The notes under the pieces: generated by a model
Seen by the model: the letters and a program-made list of their open reading frames with translations, nothing else
Told to the model about the DNA's origin: nothing
Databases searched by the model: none
Shown: piece by piece, positions 10,441 through 23,426 of the stretch
Layout of the letters: each line of letters begins with the position of its first letter
How positions within the stretch are numbered: the first letter of the stretch is position 1
Assembly: GCF_003597395.2 (NCBI RefSeq)
Contig: NC_133770.1
Span: 205,848,270-205,912,269, forward strand
Source: Chelonoidis abingdonii
Lineage: Eukaryota > Chordata > Testudines > Testudinidae
Direction: 5' to 3'
Length of the DNA: 64,000 bases
Translations under genes and position numbers: made by a program

Positions 10441-12080
10441 CCAAGGTAAGCCTCAGTCTATAGCCATGATCCAACGAGTGTGGCTGATAGGGTCTATTTC
10501 ATGACAGTCATTGCCCACAAAGCTCCCAACTGAAGGAGACGTGTGGACTCTGATTGGCTCAGACTCACTATTTAAGCCAGAAGCGGGCACAGAAAGTTTT
10601 CTAAGCACCTAGGTGAGTCTCTGGGTGGCCATTACACTGGATTCAACCTTCTTCCAGATCCCTGCTTCTATGTCTCCACAGCACTGGGAGGGGGAGACAC
10701 AGGTAAGCAAGCCCCGGTCATCATCATCACAGGCACCTCAATTCTCTGGATATTTTAATTTCACTGAGGCAAGTAATTCAATCTACTCTTCCTTTCCAGA
10801 CAGTTTGTGGCTTTTCTTGTAAGAAAACTTACAATTTTTTTTGCAAAGAAATCCATTTATAATTTTTTCACTTGAGAAGTACATTTTCTGGTTGTTTATA
10901 AGCTCATTTATTTTGTTAACTCGGTTTAATAAGCAATTTTAAAAGTCACTTGCATTGTACCTGGTTTTTTCCATTGGTCCAAAAACACATGGAAGATGTG
11001 CAGAGTTTTATTTTTGTAGGCCAAACCACCCTGTGTAGAAATGTAAATGTGGGAGCTAGAAAAGTGCTGCAAGGGAAATTGTCCTGAAGTCATTCATTCT
11101 TCTGGGCATTCCATTCTATTGTTCCCTCGTATAGTAGTGATCAGTGTTTCCACCCACAGGTGAGAGGCAGAAAACTGGGTCAACCCTGCAGTGACTCTGC
11201 CTCTCCCCTTGTTCTCTGTCTCCTCCCTCCCTCTGTCAGCCCCTTTGGTCTCCCTAGGATTGCCCCTACCATTACTCCCTCTGGGTCTTCTTTCTCTGCA
11301 GCTTCTCATGAAGTAAAGTCTGTCATTACAGGTTCTTATCTCTGTAATGTATTTAATTTTAATGTATTTATTGTGTTAATTAATGCACTGTGGGAGTCCC
11401 CCTTCAGCCCTCTGTATAAATTGTTTTGCCCATAGGGATTTCTGCAGCCCTGGGGCAGCCAGCAAGGCTATTAACCTCTCCATCATCCCTAGCAGCTGAG
11501 TGTGAGAGTGTGAGAGGAGCTAGTCATTTCCCTGTCTTTTTCTCTCTCCACTTTGTCAAGCTTCAGGAACCCTTGCTTCCCTTCTCCATCTTTTAATCCT
11601 TCTTTTTGGCTGTGCATAAGAGTTCCTTGCACATGTCATCTCATGAGCTCCTTTTCTTCCTACCTAGATTGGACAGATGGTCACTCAGTGATAACACCCC
11701 CATCCATGGTCACCGCAACATCTCAGTTGCTGGGAGGTGGGGAGAACAACTACTGTTAGTAAAAACTCGAGTTTCCATGCCTAGTGATAGAATGTTGCTT
11801 TTTCCCTCAGTTTTGGCATTCCATTCCCATAGGTTCTTCCAAGAGTTGGGTGAGCTTGGAGTTGATAAGATGTTTTCATAATCTTCCCCATTTGTGTAGG
11901 ACCCCTGGGGTGGGCTGTAAGGGATGTGGCCAGGGGGTAGTTGTTCTGCCAACTTGGGAGAAGTGGTAATAAATGCAAAGTGGGATGTGGAGGACTACCT
12001 AAAGATGGTGAAGCAGAGGTAAGCTAGTAATTGCATGTGCATTTCTGCAGGCTATTTGTGAAGTGAGGGTTGGCAGTTAA
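10441..12080. other. Gene-free stretch
   Basis: Nothing convincing was seen. A tatttaag box near 10570 and splice-like gtgagt/gtaagc strings near 10613 and 10703 hint at an old LTR, but no ends or coding matches support it. Small open frames are uninformative. Confidence 0.4.
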
Positions 12081-12330
12081 GGCCTGGTCTCGATTATGTA
12101 CTGGTACTGAAATAGTTACACTAGTACAACCCCTTGTGTGGCCCTAATTATATGAGTATAAAGGCGCCTTATGTCAGCATAGTTAGTTCCTGTTCCCATC
12201 TAGGTATAAGAATATACTGATATAAGCATCTTAATATCACTGTAACTGTGTCCATCCTAGAAGGATTGTTCCATTTTAACTATACCAGCGTTATTAAAGC
12301 AGTACCATTTCTGTGTGTAGACAGCTCTAG
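12081..12330. mobile_element. Short inverted-repeat element, 'GGCCTGGTCT' ends
   Basis: The block begins ggcctggtct after ttaa and ends gtgtgtagacagctcta. These are inverted ends of the type seen in clearer copies at 45295-45568 and 49181-49473. It has no coding capacity. Boundaries are approximate. Confidence 0.5.
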
Positions 12331-13204
12331 CTGAAGTCATGTTTTTTGAAGACATTCACTACCACTGAAGGAAGTAGCCCAATTCATTCTATTTATATCC
12401 ACTCACTCCCTATCTGAAGAAAAGCCAGGGTGAATGTGTCCGTAGGATGTTTGCTGTCCTTAACACTCTGTTCCTTCATTTTTCAGATAACTCCTGCTCT
12501 TTCCTGAAATCAATCATTGTTTTTAAATGCAGAGGACTTTTCTTTTTGCTTTTCCTATCGATAAAAGCTGGGCTTGAGTTGCTGTTTTAAAAAGAAATAG
12601 CTAATAGCACTTTCAACAAAAGTGCCTTTTGAATACATCCACAACCATGTGAATTAACTTCAAAGGGGGTATTGACAGTTTTTCCCACACTATAAACCCT
12701 TTTCAACAACTTTGAAATGGCTTTTAAAAGTAAAATCTCAGGCTGTATTTGGTTTTGCTTGATTTTTTTTACTTGGAAAAATAATACCTAGCAGTTAAAA
12801 CAAACTTTGGTATTTTCTAACCTTTTCCATTTAGGACCAAGTGCAGTCATGTTGCTCAATAATATTTTAAGATAAAAGTCAGGGCAATATCACTCTTCTA
12901 ATAACTCTGGGTTGTCAGAGCACAGCTCTCATCATGATATGCTGTTCTGACTAAAGAAAAAGCCTTACACACTTGCTAGTATAGGATGCTGAGGTGGGCA
13001 TACAGTGCAGACCAGAAACCCAGTGCCAGACTTTGGTGTGGGTTACCACAGGCACAGTTGGAGAAAGAAGGGAAGGAAAGCTAATAATTGAATGTTTCCC
13101 TTCCCATTAACCTTCTTTTCTACTTCTCCATCCTAGAGCAACTCTTGTCTCCTGCCTTGCTCATTTGGCAATTGTTCACTTAGGACTAGAATGTGGAGGT
13201 ACCA

Positions 13205-13516
13205 TAAGTAAGGCTAAGATTTTATCATGGTTATTTTGAGTAAAAGTCATGGGCAATAAACAAAAATTCACAGAGCCCGTGACCTGTCCATGACTAAATA
13301 ACCTGGGGCTGGGGCTAGGGCTAGGCAGAGGGGAAGAATGGAGTCCCATGGGGGTGAGCACGGCTGACAGGCCAAGCCCCTCGCCAGTAGCCACAGCAGG
13401 GGATGCAACCACTGGGGGCATTCAGCCCCCACTCCAGAGCTGACCGCAGCTGTGGGACAGGGGTGTGAGGTCCTGGCTGCAGCTCCCGCTAAGCCCCAGC
13501 TGGTGGGAGGAGGGCA
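13205..13516. repeat. Interspersed repeat with internal hairpin
   Basis: The stretch holds an internal inverted repeat, gtcatgggc...gcccgtgac (about 13246-13283), then GC-rich sequence with 'ggggctagg' repeats. The layout resembles a non-autonomous DNA element, but borders and duplications were not identified. Confidence 0.45.
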
Positions 13517-14500
13517 CACGGTAAATTGTATATCTCCTGCTCTGTGATTACCCGCATTCTGCCATATATTTCGTGTTATGGTAGTCTTGGATGATGACCC
13601 AGCACATTTTGTTCAATTTAAGAAAACTTTCACTGCAGAGTTGACAAAATGCAAAGGTACCAATGTGAGATCTCCAAAGACAGCCACAGCACTCAACCCA
13701 AAGTTTAAGCATCTGAAGTGCTTCCAAAATCTGAGAGGGACTAGGTGCAGAACATATTGTCAAAAATCTTAAAAGAGCAACACTACAATGCAGAAACTAC
13801 AGAACCCAAACCACCCAAAAAAAAAATCAACCTTCTGCTGGTGGCATCTGACTCTGATGATGAAAATGAACATCTGTCAATCTGCACCGCTTTGGATCTT
13901 TATTGAGCAGAACCCGTCATCAGCATGGAAGCATGTCCTCTAGAAGGGTGGTCAAAGCATAAAGGGGTATATAATTGTTTAGCACATCTGGCATGTAAAT
14001 ACCTTGCAAGTCCAGCCATGTTCTCACTTTGAGGTGATACTGTAAATAAGAAGCGGGCAGCATTATCTCCCATAAATGTAAAAAAACTTGTTTGTTTTAG
14101 CAATTGGCTGAACAAGAAGTGGGACTCAGTGGACTTGTAGACTCGAAAGTTTTACCTTGTTTTATTTTTTTAGTGCAGCTATGTCAAAAAAAAAAATCCT
14201 CTACATTTTAAGTTGCACTTTCACAATAGAGAGATTGCACCACAGTACTTGCATGAGGTGAACTGAAAAATATTATTTATCTTTTTTACTGTGCAAATAT
14301 TTGTAATATAATAATAATCATATAAAATAAAGTGAGCACTGTATACTTTGTGTTCTATGTTGTAATTGAAATCAATATATTTGAAAATTTAGAAAACATC
14401 CAAAAATGTTTCAATAAATGGTATTCTAATATTGTTTAACAGTGTGATTAATCACGATTATGTTTTTAATCTTCCAATTTTTTTAATCTTTCAAGATCCC
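13517..14500 (+). pseudogene. hAT transposase fossil (C-terminal half and 3' end)
   Basis: The plus strand encodes VVLDDDPAHFVQFKKTF (from 13578), then a tract with PVISMEACPLEGW and CLAHLACKYLASP, FSL, and NKKRAALSPINVKKLVCFSNWLNKK up to about 14125. This is the hATC dimerisation region at the C-terminus of hAT (ZBED-like) transposases. A stop after FSL and several indels show it is dead. The AT-rich 3' end runs on to about 14500 and includes a 'gtgattaatcacgatta' motif (14442-14460) near the expected terminal repeat. The N-terminal BED finger and first catalytic residues are absent. Confidence 0.75.
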
Positions 14501-15757
14501 TAATTTGTACTATCCAAAAGAGAGCTGGGAAGTACAGGACATATGTTTCTGGGGGGAAATCTGGCACTGCGAGTATGTTGGGGTCACCCTGTGATAGTCT
14601 TTAAGGCTGGTAAGGGTCAAGGTCTGGCTGGCTGACTGCAGCACACACAGAAATAGTTGGGAGTGACTTACATGCTTTGAAGCTGTTTCTGGGCAATCCA
14701 GGTTGGAGGCTACAGCAGCAAAGTATTGTAAAAAGCACCCTAGGTTACAGGGCAGGGTGACACAGCTACTCATTGGTATGGATTGTTCCCTGGTATGTCA
14801 CACACATCCACAATTTTTCAGGTCAGTAATATTTTATTGGCAAGACAAAAGCTATACAACTGTTGCCAACATGTTAGAGGCTGAAAGCTCAGATCTCAGT
14901 CAGGTACAATTGCTCACCATTGGTCTGCATGTGTGTCTGAGGCTTTAGCCCTTGTGCCTATTCATGAACACACAGACAATGGAGCTGGCCGGGTAGAAAG
15001 CTGGAGAGACAGGCTGGGATGGGCTCTGTGGGAAAGAGACACTTCTCCTTTCAGTTTGGGGAGGAACAGAAAGTAGAGGAAAAGCCAGGTGAGATGCATC
15101 CTGCTATCACTGGCTCCTTCCTCCAATTCACAGCAACATCACCCCCAAAACAGGCAGATGGTTTCTAATCACTCCTCCCATTAGCTGCTTGGAATCTAGC
15201 ACCCGGCAGCCACCCCATGCCAGAGCTATAGGACAAGCAGACAGGTATTTTCCTTTAATTGTTACAGTGTCTCAGCATGGCTGCTTCTGCCTCTGGCGTT
15301 ATCAGTAGAGCAACTCTGTCCCCTCCTTTCAATCAAGAAATAGAAATGTCAAACTTAATCTAAAAGATAAATGGGACGGGTTTTGTTTTTGCTTAATTAA
15401 AATATAATCACATTGTGGTTGTATTTTTAAAGTACTTTCAAAAATTTAATGAGCCCCACAGTTTGAGACAAACATACCTCTTTTGAATACATTCATTTTA
15501 AAATGCTGGTTTAACAGTACATCAAGTTCAATTATTTCTGGCAGAGAAGGCACAGCCACAAACCCTCAGTACTCAGAACTACTGATTAGTTTCAAGGAAA
15601 ATATCAGGAGTTCTCTGAAAAGCAGCAGAGCAGTATGCTAATGAAGATATCAGGCACTAACCTTTTGCAAGACCTCTGCATCTAAAATGTAAAGTGTATG
15701 GTTGTGAATTTACTTAGGAATTTAGCCACTAGTAGAGAAAAACAATGTTCTCTGTAA
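14501..15757. other. Gene-free stretch
   Basis: No gene, RNA or repeat border could be supported here. Open frames of 80-90 codons are uninformative. Confidence 0.45.
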
Positions 15758-16169
15758 CAGGGATGGCAGAGTCTTTCCAAAAATAGGAGGGCCAGCCCCT
15801 GGCCTGAGTCCCCACCCTCCAGACCCGCTGCCCAAGGCAGGTGGAGGGTCCGCGGCTCCCCACAGTTGCCCGGGAAGCTCTTACCATGGCTGGGCTGTGG
15901 CTCTGGGGCCCTGCACCCTGGGAGGACAGGGTCACAGGGTGGTGGCTGCTCTCACGGGCCCTCACCTTGGGAAGGTGGAGGGTCTGTGGCTTCCCACAGC
16001 TGTCTGGGCTCTCTGGCCAGGGTCCAGCTACTGTCCCAGCCAGGGGAAGGGCCTTGGGAAGGAGAAGATGGGGCAGGGCCCAGGGCAAAAAATGGAAGAG
16101 CCAGGCCCATCCACTTTCAAAAAGTGGGAGGGCCAAGGCCCCCTGACATCTCCTATTCTGGAACCCCTG
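15758..16169. mobile_element. Non-autonomous hAT-type element (412 bp) with perfect TSD
   Basis: It starts CAGGG and ends CCCCTG and is flanked by perfect 8-bp duplications ctctgtaa at 15750-15757 and 16170-16177. The GC-rich interior has overlapping open frames of 100-135 codons that look like chance products. No transposase motif is present. Confidence 0.85.
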
Positions 16170-16177
16170 CTCTGTAA

Positions 16178-17199
16178 TATGACACTTTTAAGTACAATTG
16201 AGGCCATTCTAAAGGTTTCATTGTACAGATGCAAGTGGCTCATGCCTGAAGCTGAATGTCCCATCAAAACACTGAAGGCTTTTACATACTGACAATCCCA
16301 TGACTTCCAATGGTTTTATTTTTCAATGTTTTGGCAATATCTTCTGAAATTTCACATTCTCCTTACTCCCTATTCTTCCTCCATCCTAAAGGTATCACAG
16401 TGATGCTTCCTCTTGTTGGCTTACATTAATTGATAGCACTATGACCCTGGGCCATAGAGAGTCTCTTAAGACCCTAACACTGTGTCAAGGCCTGATCCTG
16501 CTGCTTCTAGAGTATTCTCGAGGCTGCTGCTACTCTGAAAAGAAAATCTGTACTGAAATATGCAGGACCAGAAGTTGCACTGACACTGTAGAGGTGATCC
16601 AGCATTCTATCTCCCCTATTTTAATTATTTAAAATTAAAGCAAAGATATTTTCCTTCTGGTTTTATTTTTATTGGATATATGTATCTGAGGAGAAGAATT
16701 ATGGCTTATTTTTTTTCTCTTTGTAATAATTCTGTTTCAACAGTTTTCCAAGTGCAAAATTAAAAGAAAATTGATCCACCCATAGCCAAAATTACTATTC
16801 CTCCTACAGATTAAGTACTGAATAATTTATAATGTATTTACTGCTACTGTACCCAGTGGGCTAGCTTGCCTTTATTATATTCACTGCTTTGCATTATATT
16901 CAGCGGTAATGCAAGAAACCTACAGGCCTGTATCCTGAAATACATTAGCTTCAGCACGTTAACATAACGCTTGAAACCTATGAACTTTGCACAGATAAAT
17001 GGCCCAGTGGAAAATCCCAAGTATTTGAGGAGCTGAAAATAGAGTTTAAGGGGAAGTTCTGACCACAGGTACATAAGTCAACCACAGAAGCATCCAGGCT
17101 GTGAACTGATGTACATAACAGATACATCAGATATATCTAAGACTAGCGTGCTTGCTTGCCTATCTATCTTTTCTTATAAATTTCTTATTTTCTTATGGG
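16178..17199. other. Gene-free stretch
   Basis: AT-rich sequence without a recognisable gene, RNA or repeat border. Confidence 0.45.
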
Positions 17200-18030
17200 T
17201 TTGATTATTTGTTTTATTATAATACGTTTATAGGTTTATATTAGAGTATATTTTGGCTGTAACACAAGGGACATGCAGGCCACATACATCCTTTATGTTG
17301 AGCTAAGGCAAAATTAGTATACATATGTTTGGGACCTTTCACCTAGATAGATGGTGATGAGCTAAAGCATAAGATCCATATATGGCTGTGACCTTTAACA
17401 CAGAGGATTTGTTAAAGCAGTTGGCATAGGGGGCTTCCTAAGTTCATACCCTTTTAAACTAACAGGTACACCACAACTTGGAAAGAACCAAAATAACCAG
17501 TTAGGGCAGAAATAACAAATGTGATATCTAATGACAAAAGGGCCATGATAACAAATGGACATATATGATAATAAGTTGAGATCATTGATATACTAAGCTA
17601 TAGGAAAAAGACATTACAACATTAATAAGATGAAGAAATAAAAATAAGGAAAAGAGGAAAAAATCCCCTATTGAATATCCATCGAACATAGTGGTGTCAG
17701 CGTAACATCTTATAAAAGTGGCATCACAGCCTAGGGGCGGTGGGAGAGAGAAATGTAGTCCTTGGGAGGTGCCAGAAGGATCGCCACTGGTGATGATGGG
17801 GAAGGTGGTGGTGATGAGGAAGATGGCAGCTAACATTTTAGGTTGTTCTACAGGAGAAGGGATGAGCATGTGGATGTGCAGATGTACATTCTGTAGTATC
17901 TCTATCTTACTAAATTGTGGTGTTTGTGACTATGCTAAATGCATTAATAATCTGTATTTGTAAATATAAAAGAGTTCCTATAGTGTAGTATTGCAGCTGT
18001 GCACATCGAGGGTCCCAACTATATAACAAT
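17200..18030 (+). repeat. Possible LTR (unresolved borders)
   Basis: A TATA box (cttataaaagtggc near 17710) sits about 500 bp into the block and is followed by a G-rich then T-rich tail ending near ctatataaca, an LTR-like layout. No matching target duplication or clean TG...CA borders could be fixed, so this is a weak call. Confidence 0.3.
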
Positions 18031-18147
18031 TTGAATACTACTGGGCCTGATCCTGGGGCAAGAACCTGTCAACTCTCAAAGTGATAACTGAGAATTCTTA
18101 AGTATTCAATATAATGAATACATAATCTAAAGATCAGGCAATGCATG

Positions 18148-19175
18148 TGTCATGGTACAACTCCTCACCCTGAACCTTAGCGTCCAAAAGATGGGGTACC
18201 AGCATGAATTCCTCTAAGCTTAATTACCAGCTTAGAACCTGTAGCGCTGCCACCAACCAGGAATTCCAGTGCCTGGTACACTCTGGTCCCCCCAAAACCT
18301 TGCCCGGGGACCCCCAAGACCCAGACCCTCTGGATCTTAACACAAGGAAAGTAAACCCTTTCCCCCACCGTTGCCTCTCCCAGGCTTCCCCTCCCTGGGT
18401 TACCCTGGAAGATCACTGTGATTCAAACTCCTTGAATCTTAAACAGAGAGGAAAATGCACCTTCCCCCCTCCTTCTCTCTCCCCCTCCCAGACTCTCCCT
18501 GAGAGAGAAAGTAATCCTGGCACAGAGAGAAATTAGCCTTTCTCTCCCCCTTCCCTCCTTTCTCCCCACCAATTCCCTGGTGAATCCAGACCCCGTCCCC
18601 TGGGGTCTCACACCAGAATAAAAAAACAATCAGGTTCTTAAACAAGAAACTTTTAATTAAAGAGAGAAAAACAGTAAAAATGATCTTTGTAAATTTAAAA
18701 TGGAAGAGGTACAGGGTTTTTTAGCTATAGGCACTGGGAATACCCTCCCAGACTAAGTATTCAAGTACAAATTAAAATCCTTTCAGCAAAAATACAAATT
18801 TGAACTCCTTTCAGCCAAATACACAATTAAACTCCTTCCAGCCAAATGCACATTTGCAAATAAAGAAAACAAACATAAGCCTAACTCGCTTTATCTATCT
18901 AGTACTTACTATTTGGAATCTATAAGAACCTGTATCAGGGAGATTGGAGAGAAACCTGGTTGCACGTCTGGTCCCTCTGAGCCCCCAGAGTGAACAACAA
19001 CCAAAAACTAACAGCACACACAGAAACTTCCCTCCCTCAAGATTTGAAAGTATCCTGTCTCCTGATTGGTCCTCTGGTCAGGTGACAGCCAGGCTTACTG
19101 AACTTGTTAACCCTTTATAGTCAACGAGATATAAAGTACTTCTGTGCTATTAACTTTTCTTATCTGTTTATGACA
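18148..19175 (-). repeat. Solo LTR (1028 bp) with perfect 5-bp TSD
   Basis: The block starts TGTCATGG and ends TTTATGACA, with perfect duplications gcatg at 18143-18147 and 19176-19180. A CCAAT-like string on the minus strand near 19070 and T-rich tracts favour minus orientation, but this is uncertain. Three tandem copies of a roughly 30-bp unit lie inside (18776-18858). 5-bp duplications fit Ty3/gypsy or class III endogenous retroviral LTRs, and the class cannot be settled. No coding sequence remains. Confidence 0.85.
18776..18858. repeat. Threefold ~30-bp tandem repeat inside the LTR
   Basis: Units of the form 'aactcctttcagccaaatacacaatt' occur three times with a few substitutions, the first unit reading 'aatcctttcagcaaaaatacaaattt'. 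Confidence 0.75.
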
Positions 19176-19380
19176 GCATGGTGTAAACATGAGGACCAAT
19201 TTGATAGTAAGCACCTCACTGCAAACCCCTGGAATCTCACTCACTGCCTGCACCACTACAGCCAGCACTGAGCTCATATTGCTGTCCATCAATGAACTTG
19301 CAAACGCCTCTATAAAGAGACTCTGTATTAAACCAATAGCCAATAAGCAACTGAATAGATCACTGTGCCAAGGCAGAATG

Positions 19381-19507
19381 AGGTGAGCAGAAACTTGACC
19401 AACCATTGTTACACTGTGACTTTTCCATTTGATGAATAATAGGCCTTCTCTGCTCATATCATTCCCTTAGAAGCTCTTGCAACGGTTGGTCAAGTTTCTG
19501 CTCACCT
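19381..19507. repeat. Perfect 24-bp inverted repeat with 79-bp spacer
   Basis: The arm at 19381-19404 (AGGTGAGCAGAAACTTGACC plus aacc) is the exact reverse complement of 19484-19507. Complementarity stops at both arm edges. The spacer is 79 bp, and no flanking target duplication was seen. Confidence 0.9.
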
Positions 19508-20184
19508 TAGTCTACTACATACACTGTTACACTCATATTGTCATAGAATGTTTGAACTTAAAACAATGCAGCTGTAAACAGAATTCTACCACAATGCTGT
19601 GTATGTGCAGTGGAGCAGACCATGATCATTATCATTATATGTACTACACATCAGTTATAGAATTCTCTCTCTTATTTTATTGCTACATTACAATATATAA
19701 AGGTAGGTTTTCTCCTTGATGTAGTTATGTAACCTGATGTTAACTTCAACTAGAATGGTGAGGAGAGAGATCACTGCATATCTACCTATTTTGTGTGTGT
19801 GTGTTGTGATCAGTATTATATTCATCTGCTAGAACTAATGAACACAAGTCATGACAGCAGCTTATCACAGGGAATTATATATGTTTTCTACATTTTGGCC
19901 AAGTTTTTTAAAAATTACTAGTGTTTTTGGGAACCCATCAGAAAGGGGCCTGATTTTCAGAATATGTTGAGCCTTTTGAAAATCAGACCTCTTTCAGTTG
20001 TTCCAAATTAGGCACCTAAAAATAGTGGCATCTAAAATCTCTAGTCCTTTTTGAAATCTTGGCCTTTGAGCTTTGTAGTGTAATTTTACTGTATTGTCTG
20101 TAGATGTTTCTCAATTGCTACTGTAGACTGTGATGGTACAGCTTTATCTGATTATTACCTTGTGCTCCCCAGCTGTTGTCTCTT

Positions 20185-20310
20185 GTCATACTTAGATTGT
20201 AAGCGCTTTGGGACAGGGACTGTCTCTGTTATGTGTTTGAACAGCATCTAGCACAGCATCCTGATCTGTGATTGAGGCTCCTAGATGCTACTACAGTATA
20301 AATAATAAAA
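20185..20310 (+). repeat. L2-type LINE 3' tail fragment
   Basis: The string 'gattgtaagcgctttgggacagggactgtctctgtt...acagcatctagcacagcatcctgatctgtgattgaggctcctagatgctac' followed by AATAA-type repeats is the sense form of the tail seen antisense at 43990 onward. Confidence 0.65.
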
Positions 20311-23163
20311 CAATAATTAATAATATGTAAGTTACAGAGAAGGTGCAGTAGTCCTCATCCATTTTAGTGCCAAAGAACTCTGCTTTTTGCTGGGTCCCAA
20401 CACCACAAAAGTTACCTTTCCAAAGTGATAGAAATCCAACACGCTGGCAAATGAGGAGGCTCCCTCCATAATAATTAACAGCAACCTAATTATCATGAGG
20501 TTATGGAGTTTAAGTTGCGGGTGAGGTTAGCAGTATAGCATCTATGCACCGCATTGTAATTTAACCAGATGAATTTGAACCACTTTTGATGCACCTAATC
20601 CTTATATTTATTTAATTGTACACACACGAGTTACGTTGCTTAGAATAAAAAAAATTCAAAATGATTCCGTTAGCCTATAGTTCCGTGGATAAAATCCATT
20701 ACATTTAAAGGACAAAGCAGACATCCTATATTTTGGCTACATTGTCTTTTTCAAAGTGATACTTGCTATAATACCAGAGAGAGGGTTTTGTGGCGTTAGC
20801 ACTGAATTTAGAGAACTATAGTTAGACTCCCTAGAACTACTGGTTCAAATATGAGCAGCAGTCACTCACACTTTCCTTCCTAATTGCTGTGCAGTTAACT
20901 GTATGTGGCCTTTCCAATGAGACCTTTAAAACTGTGAGTGTCTGTACTGAACAGACCTTAAAGGGCACTTTTACTCTGAAATGTAACTGTAAAAGTAGCT
21001 ACAGGGCTTCCTGCTATATTTTGCTTTACTGATTCCATATCTCATTTGCTCAGTTTGTAAGTAACAACATGGGGTTTTTCTAATTGCCAGCTCTCCAAAC
21101 TCAGTCTGGGATCTAGTAGTTAAGTTCTGACAGCAATCACTGGTATTAAGGATTCTACAGGGACACCTATGCAACCCAATTTGCAACCCTATGCAGGTGT
21201 AACTGAAGGTAACATTGACCTGCAGAATCTTTATTACAGCTGATGATGTGTGAGGAAGAAATTACTCCGTGTGCCTTTTAGAGTTCAGAGTGAGCTTTCA
21301 GAGTTAGCAGTTATTAAAAACTGTCATTTACAAACAGAGCAAATTTTATGAGCATCAACAAGCAGCAGTAAGCATGGAACCCCACAATATCATTTTTTCA
21401 GAGGAAAAAAACTAAAAGCTCTGGTAGCACTGTTTTGGTAAATATAGCAGTTTTCTCTGCAGTCCCTGACCTACATTTCCCCTCTCCACATCACTGTGCA
21501 GCTTCCTGCCACTCTTCATCCCAGCGGTGACTTCATTTCATTGAAAGGTAAAGTCATTCCAGCATTTGTGATGTAAGAAGTCATATTATCTCTATATCTC
21601 AAGAAGGTATTGTTCCTCCACAACCAAGGCTCTGGATTCGTTGAATAAAACATTTTATTCTGATAGCATCCGCCTGCACACCACTGCTGTGACTAAAATT
21701 GTATAACTTGACATTTGTGGGCTGCCTTTTGCCTTCTCTGAGGGCTCCTTCAGTGACAGCACAAACCAGTTTGTTTTGGAATTGTGTGGGTGGTTGTTCC
21801 GTTCATTTTTGATTGAATTCTAATATTAGCTGCAGTGCCACTCCTGGCCACACAAAAATAATAACTGCTGCAATCTAATGGAGGCATGGGGCCTTTCCTG
21901 CATACTAATGACCAGAGGGGAGGGAAGTTAATGGCCCAAAATGCAGCAAAGAGTCATTAAACTCAGTCAGTCTGATTAATTCCTAGGAAATGCCTGACAC
22001 CATGGTCCATACTGATAGAACTGTGCAAAATATCGGATAAGAGAGTTTGAAAATGCGTTTTTGACACTCTTCATGTCATTTATTTTTGTTAGGCAACTAG
22101 TATAAAGTATAAGCACAGCTGCAATAACATAACATTTACAAATAAAATGCCATATTAACTGGCTTTATAGTCTATTTCTGTGTCTTGTTATGGTGAGTAG
22201 AGAAAACTATTATTAGCTTGTTTCCATATCATGGAATTTTTTTTTTACCAAAATTTGCAACCATGTTGACTAATCAAGCAGCAGGCTAAGTCTCCCCCAT
22301 TTTGTCTTTTTGACAATGCGCTTTCCTCTTTTTTGATTTGATAATTCAGATTATTTTATTCCATTTTTATGCCATATTTTAATTTTCAAATTAGCATGAA
22401 TATGTGATATCCTGGACTGTCTTCAAACTTTTATCTTTTTTAGAGCAAAATAACTTGTTAACTATAAAACATGCAGTCAGGCTTGGAGATAAAGAGTTCA
22501 GGTAATACTCTGGCACAAATCCACTGCAAGATGTCCATAATCTTACAGCCCACCTGCTCAGAAATACTACAGTTTATGTGTTGCCCAAGAGTGATATTTC
22601 TTGGTGGCCTAATTACCAGGCATGTTGTTCACGTTAGACCTAAATTTACTTCTGTTCCACACAACCCATGTTATTGTCAATTTCTGACATAAGAAATGTC
22701 ACCTCTTGAATCTAAGATCATAGACAATGTTATATACAGAATGTTAAAGAAATAAACTCCAATATTACTCCAAGCTCCAGACAGCTCCTCCTCCTCAGCT
22801 GTTTGGATTTATGTATTTTCTGTTTTGGCTAGTGCCATCAAACCTACACCCAGAGTGCAGGTAGTGTAATGGATGTCCCATCCACGAGGCACAGGTTGAA
22901 AATCATGATGTCATGTTTACTGCCTATGCTCCGGTGGCATAGAATACAAACCATCAGAGCACTTCATTGATAATAGCTTGAGATTCCTGGTGGATCTAAA
23001 TGTCTCCTCGACCTTTATAGTGACCCTCCATGGGGCACATCACAGATTTCACCCACTGTTTAATGGAACACTCCATCACCTAAACGCCTTCAAAAACAGA
23101 CTATAACATGGACATATTTCTGACTTACTCCACTGGTTACAGAAACTGAATGCCAGAACTTGA
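20311..23163. other. Gene-free stretch
   Basis: No gene or bounded repeat could be supported. The part from 22850 may belong to an old retroelement but has no diagnostic motif. Confidence 0.45.
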
Positions 23164-23171
23164 TAGAAAAT

Positions 23172-23426
23172 CAGGGGCGGCACCAGCATGCCAAGCGCGT
23201 GCCTGGGGTGGCAAGCCACTGCGGGCGCTCTGCCGGTCGCCGCGAGGACAGCAGGCAGGTTGCCTTCGGCGGCATGCCTGCAGAGGGTCCGCTGGTCCCA
23301 CGGCTTTGGCAGACCTCCTGCAGGCATGCCGCCAAATCCGCGGGACCGGGGAACCTCCCGCAGGCAAGCCGCTGAAGGCACGCCCCTGCCGTGCTTGGAG
23401 CAGCAAAATACCTAGAGCCGCCTCTG
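23172..23426. mobile_element. Non-autonomous hAT-type element (255 bp) with perfect TSD
   Basis: It starts CAGGGGCGGCAC and ends GAGCCGCCTCTG, near-perfect inverted ends, flanked by perfect 8-bp duplications tagaaaat at 23164-23171 and 23427-23434. The GC-rich interior contains repeated 'gcaggcatgccgcc'-like palindromes that produce chance open frames on both strands. Confidence 0.9.
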
